Assembly: GCF_037154075.1 (NCBI RefSeq)
Contig: NZ_JBANRJ010000001.1
Coordinates: forward strand, 800,001 to 864,000
Length of the DNA stretch: 64,000 nucleotides
Reading direction: 5' to 3'
DNA from: Sphingobium aromaticiconvertens
GTDB lineage: Bacteria; Pseudomonadota; Alphaproteobacteria; Sphingomonadales; Sphingomonadaceae
Made by a program: the position numbers and the translations under genes
Shown: positions 24,030-33,132 of the stretch, one piece after another
Numbering within the stretch: the stretch's first letter is position 1
Layout of the letters: every line of letters starts with the position of its first letter
Notes under the pieces: model-generated
What the model was told of the DNA's origin: nothing
Seen by the model: only the letters and a program-made list of their open reading frames with translations
Databases searched by the model: none

Positions 24030-24776
24030 TCATTTCTGGCAGGCGACGATCGCGGCGATCACCGACAGCGTTTCCTCCGGGTCACGCACGCGCACCGTGT
24101 CGAGGCCCAGCTCTTTGGCCGGATAATCATTCCCGCCCGGAAAGATGGCGTCGCCGATGAACATCATGGCATCCAGGGCGATGCCGCTCGCATCGCGCAG
24201 CTTCTTGAGGCCATAGGCCTTGTCCACCCCCTCCCGCGTGATGTCGATCGAGGTCGCGCCACCCATGTTGATCGACAGGCCGGGCAGCCGCGTGCGCAGG
24301 TCCGCCTGGATGATCTTGCGCTTGGCAAAGTCGGGGTCCCAATGTTCCTTCGCGTCGATCGGCGCCTGCTGGCCAAGCGCGGAGAAGGTGATCTGGCTCC
24401 CACGGTCTTCGATCCGCTCGCCCCAGGTCTGCTCGGGTACGAAGCCGGTCGCCTCCAGCGATTCGTCGAAGGCCGTGAGAATCGCCTGCTTCTGTGCCTC
24501 GTCGAACAGTTCGGCATAAACCGGCGCCCAGGCGCCATCCTGATGGGTGTAAAGCTTCGTTCCGGTCGTTGGCATCAGCCACAGCTTTGACAGATCGGCG
24601 TGCGCGGGAAGGCGGCTGGCGACCTGTTTGTCGAACTGCGGCCAGTCCCCACCCGAAATGACCGCGACCTGCGCGACGGCGAGAAGTTCGGCCAGTGCCT
24701 GCTGCATGGGTTCTTGGAGCGGTTGCTTGCTTTCGGCGAGAGTACCGTCAAGGTCGAAGGCGACAAGCTGCTTCAT
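24030..24776 (-). CDS. HAD-IIB phosphomannomutase-like hydrolase
   Basis: 248 residues from ATG 24776 with GGAG upstream. HAD motif I is FDLDGTLAESK (about residues 6-16, both catalytic Asp present), motif II is VISGGD, and motif IV is MFIGDAIFPGGND (acidic pair). The cap region has ERIEDRGSQITFSALG and a later SINMGGATSIDITREGVDK, a layout very like eukaryotic-type phosphomannomutase. It could interconvert mannose-6-P and mannose-1-P to feed GDP-mannose into the polysaccharide locus, or be a sugar phosphatase. Convergent with the glycosyltransferase gene, 36 bases away. Confidence 0.8.
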   Translation of the reverse strand: MKQLVAFDLDGTLAESKQPLQEPMQQALAELLAVAQVAVISGGDWPQFDKQVASRLPAHADLSKLWLMPTTGTKLYTHQDGAWAPVYAELFDEAQKQAILTAFDESLEATGFVPEQTWGERIEDRGSQITFSALGQQAPIDAKEHWDPDFAKRKIIQADLRTRLPGLSINMGGATSIDITREGVDKAYGLKKLRDASGIALDAMMFIGDAIFPGGNDYPAKELGLDTVRVRDPEETLSVIAAIVACQK

Positions 24777-25678
24777 GGACGCTCCGATAACTGGACTGCT
24801 GGACCATTGGGATAGGCTCAAGGTCACTGTTTGCATCGCAAACCCGGTGATCCAGGTCATAGGCAACAGCCGCCCAGCGTTCACGCTGAAACCCGTTGCC
24901 GCGCCAGATCGAAAACGATCCCAGATCGCTAACGGTCATAGTCGCTGGTTGAGCAGTTCAGCGGCATTAGCCGAGCCGAATCGAGCTCACAATAGTTTTG
25001 TGTTAATTTTCAGATATCTATCGAAAACCATATGAGTGATGGGGCCCCAAAAAGGCCACAGTTCGGTCATGCTGCAATCGGGAATCACATTGGTTTCTCA
25101 ATCAGTTATACCACAAGGCCAAGCACAAGGGATGGGCCGTGAATGTAGCTGGGTAGGCGGATCAACCAGGGTGGCCGCCCCCGTCCACGCCGGGCTTACT
25201 CACCGGCTGACTAGCCCGCCGCTGTCTTTTCGTCGGGCTTCGCTAATGGCCGTTTCCAGAATGGCAGCTTGCAGACAACCGACTCGAGGAAGCCACCGTT
25301 CTTGCCTGCACTCGAGCGGCGACGACTCCCGACCCTTTCTTGCCGGTCAGGGACCAATTTTCGACGCCCTGCTGCGGACGGTCAGCTATTGAACTGTCGA
25401 CTCCAAATTGGTCGCCTTGAGACGGTCCGGCTACTGCTGGATATGAACGAATATCTTCCATTGAAAGAAATATCCGTAGCATTCTAAGTAATGGACTTTA
25501 GTATTAAAACGTATATCCGCATTATAATTAATATCTTTTAAAATCGCATTAAATTACACCAGATATGGTTGCGAATAATTATTTCTAATACGACCCATAA
25601 TTATGAATTATTGCTTATATGAATCCTAAAAATATCTTTTAAACTAATGACTTTTTCAGAAAATAGGTATGCAGAATT
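24777..25678. other. Long gene-free border region, right part strongly AT-rich
   Basis: 902 bases between the phosphomannomutase-like gene and the ClC gene. Frames in 25036-25480 give Ser/Arg-rich translations without domain features and look non-coding. From about 25480 to 25678 the sequence becomes very AT-rich. AATATCTTTTAAA occurs at 25530-25542 and again at 25631-25643. This marks the change from the polysaccharide locus to the accessory region. Confidence 0.55.
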
Positions 25679-27037
25679 TTACTTGATTAGATGTCTGTCG
25701 AATATATTCGTCCCGTCAGTCATGAGGAATGGCTTGGCCAGCCCATGGTATAGCCGCTCCCGGCACACAAGCGCACTTACGAGGTCTGCGATCAGCGCAG
25801 TGGCAAATAGCGGCACGATCATGCCGCGACTTGCGGTCGTTTCGGTGATGATGATGACAGCGGTTAAGGGTGCGCGCACGACGCCGACGAAATAGCCGAT
25901 CATGCCGAGCAACACGACTGCGCCCTTGGGATCTTCAGGGAAGATACTGGTAAGCAAATCACCGAGCCCCGCGCCTACGGAGAGCGAGGGCGCAAAAATG
26001 CCGCCGGGCGCCCCACTCAGCGCGGTTGCCAGGGTCGACAGAAATTTCGCAGGCCCGAACCAATAAGATCCGCCCTGCGCCTCCACCAGATGACGGGTTG
26101 TTTCATATCCGGTGCCCCAGGTTGCGCCCATGCTGACAATGCCAAGGATCGCGACGAGCAAGCCACAGACGGCAGCGACAGCAACCGGCCGCTGTTTGAT
26201 TGCGCGTATCCACGGGCGGCGAGCCACGGAAAAACCAAGCAATGCTCGCGAGAACAGACCTCCAGCGACACCGCCAGCGATACCCGCAACGGGCGCGACC
26301 AGCAGTACCCCGCGCAGGTCGAGCGTCTGTCGCATCGCACCGAAATAGATATAGTCCCCCGCGATACCTAGACTGACCAGGCCCGCGACCATTACGGCGG
26401 CCATGACGAGCACGGCCACCTTCTGTTCATAGGCGGAGGCCAATTCCTCAATTGCGAAGGCTACGCCCGCCAAAGGGGTGTTGAAGGCAGCAGCAACCCC
26501 GGCAGCGCCGCCAGCGATCAGAACACCCGCCGTAATCGGTACGCGCAGAAACCGATGGACTGCGACCATTATCGCCGCGCTCACCTGGACCGTTGGCCCT
26601 TCGCGACCGACCGATCCACCTCCACAGAGCATCAGCAGGGTCATTACGAGCTTGAATGCCCCAGTTTTAAGCGAAACCAGCGGTCCTAGAGCATCACGCA
26701 CCGGATTTCTGGACGCTGCTATGATCTGCGGAATGCCAGACCCTCGCGCATCGGGCGCCCACAGCCGGGTCAGATAAACGGTACCTGCAAAGATCGTCGG
26801 CGTCAGGATCAGCGCACCATAGGGCCAGGCCGAACTGAAACGCAGGAACAACTGTTGTACATGGTCGCCAAGCTTTGCGAAGGCGATGGCTACCAAGCCC
26901 AATAACACTGCACCCACGCCCGTTGCAATCCGGCGGCGGAATATAGAGAGGGCATCGCGCGCCTTGTCGGTCCCATCCGTTATGGCCAATGCCTTCGCAT
27001 AATCGATAATTTGGCGTGCTCCGGGGAAAAGTCTCAT
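25679..27037 (-). CDS. ClC-family chloride channel / H+:Cl- antiporter
   Basis: 452 residues from ATG 27037. The selectivity motifs are complete: GSGIPQI (about residue 100), GREGPTVQ with the gating Glu (about residue 146), and GGIFAPSLSVGAGLG (about residue 340). About ten to twelve helices surround them. No CBS domains follow, as in many bacterial members. Bacterial ClC proteins support acid resistance or charge balance. The gene lies downstream of the osmotic-stress block on the same strand, 246 bases after DUF389; a shared stress role is inferred. Confidence 0.92.
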   Translation of the reverse strand: MRLFPGARQIIDYAKALAITDGTDKARDALSIFRRRIATGVGAVLLGLVAIAFAKLGDHVQQLFLRFSSAWPYGALILTPTIFAGTVYLTRLWAPDARGSGIPQIIAASRNPVRDALGPLVSLKTGAFKLVMTLLMLCGGGSVGREGPTVQVSAAIMVAVHRFLRVPITAGVLIAGGAAGVAAAFNTPLAGVAFAIEELASAYEQKVAVLVMAAVMVAGLVSLGIAGDYIYFGAMRQTLDLRGVLLVAPVAGIAGGVAGGLFSRALLGFSVARRPWIRAIKQRPVAVAAVCGLLVAILGIVSMGATWGTGYETTRHLVEAQGGSYWFGPAKFLSTLATALSGAPGGIFAPSLSVGAGLGDLLTSIFPEDPKGAVVLLGMIGYFVGVVRAPLTAVIIITETTASRGMIVPLFATALIADLVSALVCRERLYHGLAKPFLMTDGTNIFDRHLIK

Positions 27038-27283
27038 GACTCGGCAGCTGATACCGGTGACACAAGTCGCAGGACGATGGCATAGGCCACCCAAGGGTGA
27101 AGGCCATGCTCCAGGCGACAGAAAGGGCGGGTCAATATTTTGGGAGCATCCATAGTCGTGGCTTCCTAACGAATGAACCGCTAATCGGCCACCAGCCTTG
27201 GCCCGAAAATGCCGGATTTCTATAGATTTTATCTTTCATCGGTCATTTCTGCCTTCGCGGAGGCAGCGACTCCGGCGTCAGAT

Positions 27284-28867
27284 TTAGCGGATATTCTGGA
27301 CTGCTATCTCCAACCGGAAGCTCTGCCCTGCTGGCGGGGCAGCGATGGCAGTTATGCCTTGCTGCTTGAGGAGGCCAGCGACCGCCAATGCGCGGCGTTG
27401 GGATAGAAGCGGCTTTTCAATGGCGCTGGAAGGAAGGCCAGGCACCGCGATTTGCGGACTGTTCCAACGTCTCGCGGCCCAGGCCGACAGCAACACCGCC
27501 TGATGGGCCGTTGCATCGAGTATATCGACATTGTCTGCGAAGCTGACCACGGGAAGCGGTGAAAGTGGTGGAATGATCGCGACCTGCCACCCCTCCACGG
27601 ATTTCGTGACACGCTGTTCCAGTGCTTCATAGGTGGCAAGATCAGCCCCCGGTAGCGGCGATGCGGCTGTGGTGACCCGCTGATGATCCCGGTCTATCGT
27701 TATGGCCTCCGGTGCCGCGCCCGCCGCGAGCGCAACGAGCCCGGCCACGCCATTGGCCCTGCTGATATCCCGCGCCACAGCATCATTGGCCTGCTGCAAT
27801 TCGGCACGCTGGGCTTCGACGGAGCCAGCCCCTGGATCGAGCAGGACCTGATCGACCCGCAGGGCCACAGGCCGTCCAAGACGGTCGCTCAGGTCGGTCT
27901 GGAGCAATGCATTGCTTTCGGCTCTCGATCGCGGCGCAATGACGACCGTTCGCACGCCAAGCGGCGTTCGGTCAAAATCGACATCGAGCTGCGTCACGCG
28001 CGCGTCCGCGCCAAAGCGGCTGGAGAGGAAGGACCGGATCTGGCTCGCCGCCAAAGCTTCACCGGCAATCCGGCTGAGCGACAGGGCAAGCGGCACGGCC
28101 ATCGCCACAAATAGCAGCATGAGCAGGATAGTCTGGGTCCAGCTCTGCTGGCTCGATAGATAATGGCCAAAGCCATAATAGCGCGCCATGATCATGGCCG
28201 AGAGCGCGATCGTCACGAAGTTGGTCACGAACAGCGCCAGCGCGCCGCCCAGTATCGGCATGTTCCATGTGGCAAGGCCAAAGCCGACGACGGCTAGCGG
28301 CGGCATCAGGGCGGTGGCGATGGCCACGCCGACGATCGTTTCCCCCTTGCCGCGAATGATGGCGAATGTGCCCGCCAGTGCTGCGAACAGGGCCACCAGC
28401 AGATCGAAGAGGTTGGGCCGGGTTCGCGCCAATATCTCGGCTGTCGGGGCTTTGAGTGGTGACATCAGAACGATGAAAGCGGTGAACAGAAGGGCCACCC
28501 CTGCCCCGATGGCCAGCGCCGACAGAGCCCGGCGCATTTCGGTGAAATCGAACAGGGCCAGGCTGAAGCCCAGCCCCAGGATGGGACTCATGAGCGGCGA
28601 GATCAGCATCGCGCCGATCACGACCGCTGGAGAGGACAGCAGCAATCCCAGAACCGCGATGCCCGCCGACATCATCGTCATGAACAGATAGCGGGGCGTA
28701 CAGCCGCTTTCCTCCATGATCCGCGCGACGACCTTTTCCTGATTGACCGAACCCACGACCGATTTGCGCCACCAGCGATAGAGCGGTACTTGGTCCCAGC
28801 GCCGAGGGGCGAAGGGATGCTCGGATGAAAGATTGTTCGGCGATGGGGCGTTCATTGCGTCAGACAT
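27284..28867 (-). CDS. DUF389-family membrane protein
   Basis: 527 residues. The DUF389 core is clear from about residue 55: YLFMTMMSAGIAVLGLL, then SPAVVIGAMLISPLMSPILG, which is the family signature, and IIRGKGETIVGVAIATALMPP. Six or so helices follow. The C-terminal 250 residues are soluble, with a segment (VDFDRTPLGVRTVVIAPRSR) and an OmpA-like end (LSQRRALAVAGLLKQQGI). Function of the family is unknown. It begins 4 bases after the broken SLC13 gene's stop, so they were once one transcription unit. Confidence 0.88.
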   Translation of the reverse strand: MSDAMNAPSPNNLSSEHPFAPRRWDQVPLYRWWRKSVVGSVNQEKVVARIMEESGCTPRYLFMTMMSAGIAVLGLLLSSPAVVIGAMLISPLMSPILGLGFSLALFDFTEMRRALSALAIGAGVALLFTAFIVLMSPLKAPTAEILARTRPNLFDLLVALFAALAGTFAIIRGKGETIVGVAIATALMPPLAVVGFGLATWNMPILGGALALFVTNFVTIALSAMIMARYYGFGHYLSSQQSWTQTILLMLLFVAMAVPLALSLSRIAGEALAASQIRSFLSSRFGADARVTQLDVDFDRTPLGVRTVVIAPRSRAESNALLQTDLSDRLGRPVALRVDQVLLDPGAGSVEAQRAELQQANDAVARDISRANGVAGLVALAAGAAPEAITIDRDHQRVTTAASPLPGADLATYEALEQRVTKSVEGWQVAIIPPLSPLPVVSFADNVDILDATAHQAVLLSAWAARRWNSPQIAVPGLPSSAIEKPLLSQRRALAVAGLLKQQGITAIAAPPAGQSFRLEIAVQNIR

Positions 28868-28871
28868 CCCT

Positions 28872-30290
28872 TCAGGTCATCAGATAGATTGCAGCACACG
28901 TTGCCAGACCCACGATCACGTTCATCGGCAGGCCGATCTTCACAAAGTCCCCGAACCGGTAATCGGCCGCAGCATAGACCATCGTGTTGGTCTGATAGCC
29001 GATGGGTGTAGCAAAGCTCGCCGATGCGGCAAACATCACCGCGATGATGAGCGGGCGGGGGTCTATGCCATTCTGACCGGCGATGCCGATGGCAATTGGT
29101 GTCATGATGACGGCCACCGCATTGTTGGTGACCGTCTCGATCAAAACCGAGGTCGCCGCATAGATGGCGATGATCAGCGCAAGGGGGGGCATAGCCGCCA
29201 TCCAGGGCGAGAGCGTGTCGACGATCAACTTCACGCTTCCCGCCTTCTCCAGCCCCAGCCCAAAGGCAAGCATGGCGAAGATGAGGACAATGATATTGCC
29301 GTCGATGGCCGACCAGGCTTCCTCCGCATCAAGGCACCGCGTGGCAAGTACGATCGCCACGCCCATCAAGGCCAGGGCAAAGACCGGCATGATGTTGAAA
29401 GCTGCACCAACAATAACCAGCCCAAGGGTCAACGCAGCAATCGGCGCACGCCGCCTGCGGTAACGCCGCACGCCACTGGTATCCTCGGCGATGAAGTTGG
29501 TATTCTCCCGCAGTTCGGCCGCCGCCTGATCATCCGCAGCGACCAGCAGGCTATCGCCTGCCCGCAACCGCACATTGGCAAGGTCCGGCCCTGCGACATG
29601 GCGTGGACGGCTATGTCCGAGTACACGCACGCCAGGATTGGAAAGGAAGGGAATTTCCCGCAGCTTGCGGCCGATCGCCGGATGCGTCGGCGCGAGAGTG
29701 ATGCCGATGAGCCTGACTGTTTCATCGCGCTCATCCTCCGCCAGCCTGATGGGCCGTCCGATATTCTGGAGGCCGACGACAAAATCATGGGAGCGTGCGA
29801 GCGCGTCGAGCTCATGTGCGCTGGTTGCGACGATGATCCGGTCCGACGGCACGATTTCCTGACCCATCCCGACATTGCGCAGGATCTGCGATCCGCGTCT
29901 TATTCCGATTACGCGGACCGCCCCGCGGCGCAGGGCCTTGATGTCGTTCATTTGCGCGCTGTCCACACCGTCCAGGGAAGGTGCAAGTTCGGTGATGAAC
30001 AGACGATCGCTGTCAGCATCCAGTTCATCATCGGGACGATTAGGCAACAGCTTTGGCCCCAGGATCAGCAAGGTGAGGCCACCTACAAGCAGGGCAACCA
30101 CACCGATCGAAGTAATTTCGAATATACCTGCCCATTTCCTGAGCGACGCCGTCCACCAGCAGGTTCGTCGACGTGCCGACCAGCGTCAGCGTGCCGCTGA
30201 GGATGGCCAGATAGGACAGCGGGATGAGAAGACGCGTGGCGGCAATACCGACCGTACGTCCTAGGCTTTTCACCAGCGGGATGGAATGTC
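28872..30290 (-). pseudogene. SLC13-type permease with TrkA-C domains, 5'-truncated and frameshifted
   Basis: The longer open part (28872-30101) has two TrkA-C domains and a C-terminal transporter half (LIETVTNNAVAVIMTPIAIG, ATPIGYQTNTMVY). The preceding part is read in another frame at 30040-30273: LIPLSYLAILSGTLTLVGTS followed by NLLVDGVAQEMG. Shifting frame near 30131-30137, as by one lost base, joins it to WAGIFEITSIGVVALLVGG, which is the continuous family sequence. Upstream of about 30290 the homology ends at once, so roughly the first 130 residues of a usual 590-610 are missing. Intact relatives carry sulfate, citrate or similar anions. Almost certainly non-functional. Confidence 0.82.
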
Positions 30291-30479
30291 GACCCTTTCT
30301 ATACCGAGCCCCAGTCCAATTGGGCAGTGCCGGTCTTCAATCCAGCCAGCGCGGATGGCTTTGCGGCTTTCATGGTCCAGCACCGTAACTGGATGTTGAC
30401 CATGTTGGGCCGCGAACTGAGCGCGCAAGTAGCTCTTTTGCAACCGAAAATGACGACGTTTTTCGAAGCGCGTCGCTAA
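30291..30479 (+). pseudogene. Unidentified C-terminal gene fragment on the plus strand
   Basis: From about 30288 a frame reads DPFYTEPQSNWAVPVFNPAS and ends at a TAA at 30477-30479 (...TTFFEARR). The codon use looks genuine and there is no start codon with a ribosome-binding site. It abuts the truncated 5' end of the SLC13 gene, so it may be the tail of a different gene left by a deletion. I do not recognise the family. Confidence 0.3.
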
Positions 30480-30498
30480 CCGCATGCTTGGCGATCTC

Positions 30499-31782
30499 TT
30501 ACACAGCCACCGAACTTGCAAGGGGCATATTGCGGATATTGTTCGAATGAAAGGTTAAGTCCAGCCCAGTGGGCCGTTGGAACAGGCGCAATCCAAAGGC
30601 TGGAAGAATCGCTAGGAGATGGTCGAATATATCGGCCTGGATGTCTTCATAATCGCTCCACCTGGTGGTGGTCGCAAATGCATATATTTCCAACGGCAGG
30701 CCATATTCGCCCGGCGCGAGTTGCCGAACCAGCATGGCCTTGTCCCGCGCGATGTCAGGATGGGCCGCCAGAAGAGCGACGACATAGGCTCGAAAAGTGC
30801 CGATATTGGTCAAACGCCGGGCATTAATGTCTCCTTCAATGCCATTCTCTGCGTTGAAATGCGTGATCTCGGCTTCTTTCCTCTCAAGATAGTCGCCGAG
30901 CAGCCTGTATCCGGACAAGTCGGTAATTTCCTCATCCGTCAGGAAGCGCACGCTGTTTTGATCGATCATGATTGATCGCTTGATGCGGCGCCCGCCCGAT
31001 TCCGCCATGCCTCGCCAGTTCTTGAAACTTTCATTAATGAGGCGATGGGTCGGCACCGTGGTGATCGTCTTGTCGAAGTTCTGAATCTTCACTGTATGCA
31101 GCGCGATGTCGATCACATCGCCGTCTGCATTGAGCTGGGGCATCTCGATCCAGTCGCCAACCCGGATCATGTCGTTCGAACCGATCTGAACCGAAGCGAC
31201 GAGCGAAAGGATCGTGTCTTTGAACACCAGCATCAGCACCGCTGCCATCGCGCCCAGCCCGGACAGCAACAGAAGCGGTGAACGATCCATGAGCGCAGCG
31301 ATTATCAAAATGGTGCAGGCGCCATAAACAAGCAGCTTGCCCAATTGAACATAGCCCTTGATCGGCCGGTTCGCTGCGTCGGGCCGCCGCTGATAAAGTT
31401 GATTGAGCAGGTTGAGCGCGCCGCTGAGCGCCATGGCAAGGGTGAGAATAATGAATGCGGTGCACAAGTTGCGGACGAGGACCAGCGCCCACGCCGGCAG
31501 ATGCGGGACCGTTGCGATCCCCAATTGCACGATGACGGCGGGCAGAATGTTGGACAGCCGCGCGACAATAAGACCGAGCGAGCGGACTTCCACAGCCATG
31601 GACGTGCGTTCCAACAGGCGCAAGATCAATCGCAACACGATCCGCTTGGCGATCCAGTTGGCAATGGCGGCGACCATCAGCATGATCGCGATCGCCAGCA
31701 TTGCCTGCATCCAGGGATGCGTGACGAATCCCTGCGTCAGGATGTCGATGCTGGATTTTGCGATATGAAGCTGGCCGATCAA
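30499..31782 (-). CDS. MscS-family mechanosensitive channel, YbdG-like
   Basis: 427 residues with five hydrophobic N-terminal segments. The pore-lining region and beta domain follow: LSGLGAMAAVLMLVFKD, then VASVQIGSNDMIRVGDWIEM (about residues 195-230), and TVPTHRLINESFKNWRGM. The C-terminal domain is longer than in MscS and matches the YbdG (miniconductance) group, including GRRIKRSIMIDQNS and LTNIGTFRAYV. It opens on membrane tension to release solutes after osmotic downshock. Its start overlaps the stop of the ProP-like gene (ATGA), making it the last gene of the ectoine operon. Confidence 0.92.
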   Translation of the reverse strand: MIGQLHIAKSSIDILTQGFVTHPWMQAMLAIAIMLMVAAIANWIAKRIVLRLILRLLERTSMAVEVRSLGLIVARLSNILPAVIVQLGIATVPHLPAWALVLVRNLCTAFIILTLAMALSGALNLLNQLYQRRPDAANRPIKGYVQLGKLLVYGACTILIIAALMDRSPLLLLSGLGAMAAVLMLVFKDTILSLVASVQIGSNDMIRVGDWIEMPQLNADGDVIDIALHTVKIQNFDKTITTVPTHRLINESFKNWRGMAESGGRRIKRSIMIDQNSVRFLTDEEITDLSGYRLLGDYLERKEAEITHFNAENGIEGDINARRLTNIGTFRAYVVALLAAHPDIARDKAMLVRQLAPGEYGLPLEIYAFATTTRWSDYEDIQADIFDHLLAILPAFGLRLFQRPTGLDLTFHSNNIRNMPLASSVAV

Positions 31783-33128
31783 TGCTTGGTCTCCTCAAAA
31801 TACGCACTATCGCGCAGCGATCGTCCGGCGGTTTCCGGCATGAAGCGCAGTGAGATCAGTCCAACGACGCAGGCCAGCATCATGTAAAAGGCCGGCATCA
31901 ATTCATTGCCGGTAAGGCCGATCAGGCCGCTGCCAATGGCGGGCGCAGTGCCCCCAAAAAGGGAGGTTGCAACATTATAGGCGATGGCAAAGCCGGCAAA
32001 GCGCACGTTGGTGGGAAACAGGGCGGGGAATGTCGCCGATATCGTCGCAAGTTGCGGCACATAAAGCAGGCCCAATATGGCGAAGCCAATGACAGCCCCA
32101 GCAAAGCCCGTCGCCATCAGCAGATAGAGCGGCACGACCAGCAGGAATAGTCCGATAAGGGAGAAGCGCCAGAGCGGCTTTCGGCCGACTCGGTCCGACA
32201 GCGCCCCGGCAAAGGGCAGCAGCAGCATCATGAACAGCATGCCGATGATCGGCACGATAAGGGCGTCGTCCACCGAAAGGCCCAGGCGGCGCTGGAGATA
32301 GGTCGGCATGTAGCTGAGCAACGTATAGTTGACGACATTGAGCGCAACGACCAGCCCCCCCATCACCAGCAAGGTACGCCAGTAGCCTGCGATCAGCGCG
32401 CCCAGCCTTGGCGATGCGGCCTCGGCGCCATGCGCGGCCTCCTCCGCCTCGCGAAAGACGGGCGTATCTTCCATTTTGGAACGCAGATACATGCCGACCA
32501 GTCCCATCGGACCCGCCACCAGGAACGGGATGCGCCAACCCCAGTCATGCATCGCCGCATCCCCCAGCGTCAGGGAGAAGCCCAGCATCAACAAGGCGCC
32601 AAGCGAGAACCCCGCCAGCGTCCCGAACTCCAGAAAGCTGCCGCAAAACCCTCGTCGATCGTCTGGCGCATATTCGGCCATGAAGGTAGCGGCGCCGCCA
32701 TATTCACCGCCGGTCGAAAAGCCCTGCACCATGCGCAGGACGATCAACAGCAGCGGCGACCAGAAGCCGATCGTGGCGTAGGCCGGGATGAGGCCGACAC
32801 ATACCGTCGCGCCCGACATCATCAGGATGGTCAGCGCCAGGACCGACTTGCGCCCCATCCGATCCCCCAATGGCCCCCAGAACAAGCCGCCCAGCGGCCG
32901 CACCAGAAAGGAGATGGCGAAGGTCGCCAGAGCAAAAAGTATCGCATCATCGGTTTCACCGGGAAACAGCGCCGCCGAAATATAGGTCACGCCATAGGCG
33001 TAGATGCCATAGTCGAACCATTCGGTCGCATTGCCCATGGCCGATGCGCCGATGGCCCGTCGCAGGGTCGCTCGATCGACCGTCTGTGCGGTCGCTTCCA
33101 ACGGAAGGGAAAGCGAAGTCGATTGCAT
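31779..33128 (-). CDS. MFS transporter, ProP/metabolite:H+ symporter family
   Basis: 449 residues, twelve helices. Family signatures: NATEWFDYGIYAYGVTYIS in helix 1, FLVRPLGGLFWGPLGDRMGRK between helices 2 and 3, and GFSTGGEYGGAATFMAEYAP. These define the MHS group that includes ProP, the proline/betaine/ectoine:H+ symporter. The C-terminus lacks the long coiled coil of E. coli ProP, so osmosensing may differ. Placed inside the ectoine operon, 4 bases after the upstream MFS gene and overlapping mscS, it most likely imports ectoines or other compatible solutes. Confidence 0.88.
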   Translation of the reverse strand: MQSTSLSLPLEATAQTVDRATLRRAIGASAMGNATEWFDYGIYAYGVTYISAALFPGETDDAILFALATFAISFLVRPLGGLFWGPLGDRMGRKSVLALTILMMSGATVCVGLIPAYATIGFWSPLLLIVLRMVQGFSTGGEYGGAATFMAEYAPDDRRGFCGSFLEFGTLAGFSLGALLMLGFSLTLGDAAMHDWGWRIPFLVAGPMGLVGMYLRSKMEDTPVFREAEEAAHGAEAASPRLGALIAGYWRTLLVMGGLVVALNVVNYTLLSYMPTYLQRRLGLSVDDALIVPIIGMLFMMLLLPFAGALSDRVGRKPLWRFSLIGLFLLVVPLYLLMATGFAGAVIGFAILGLLYVPQLATISATFPALFPTNVRFAGFAIAYNVATSLFGGTAPAIGSGLIGLTGNELMPAFYMMLACVVGLISLRFMPETAGRSLRDSAYFEETKH

Positions 33129-33132
33129 GGCG

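Noticed and set aside
25036..25480. Short frames on both strands in the gap before the ClC gene
   Set aside because: Ser/Arg-rich translations, no start signals, no recognisable domains.
27209..27406. Rightward 65-codon frame overlapping the DUF389 3' end
   Set aside because: No ribosome-binding site and largely overlaps a well-supported gene.
28833..30200. Rightward open frame of 455 codons
   Set aside because: Antisense to the SLC13 pseudogene and DUF389 gene; composition of a shadow frame.
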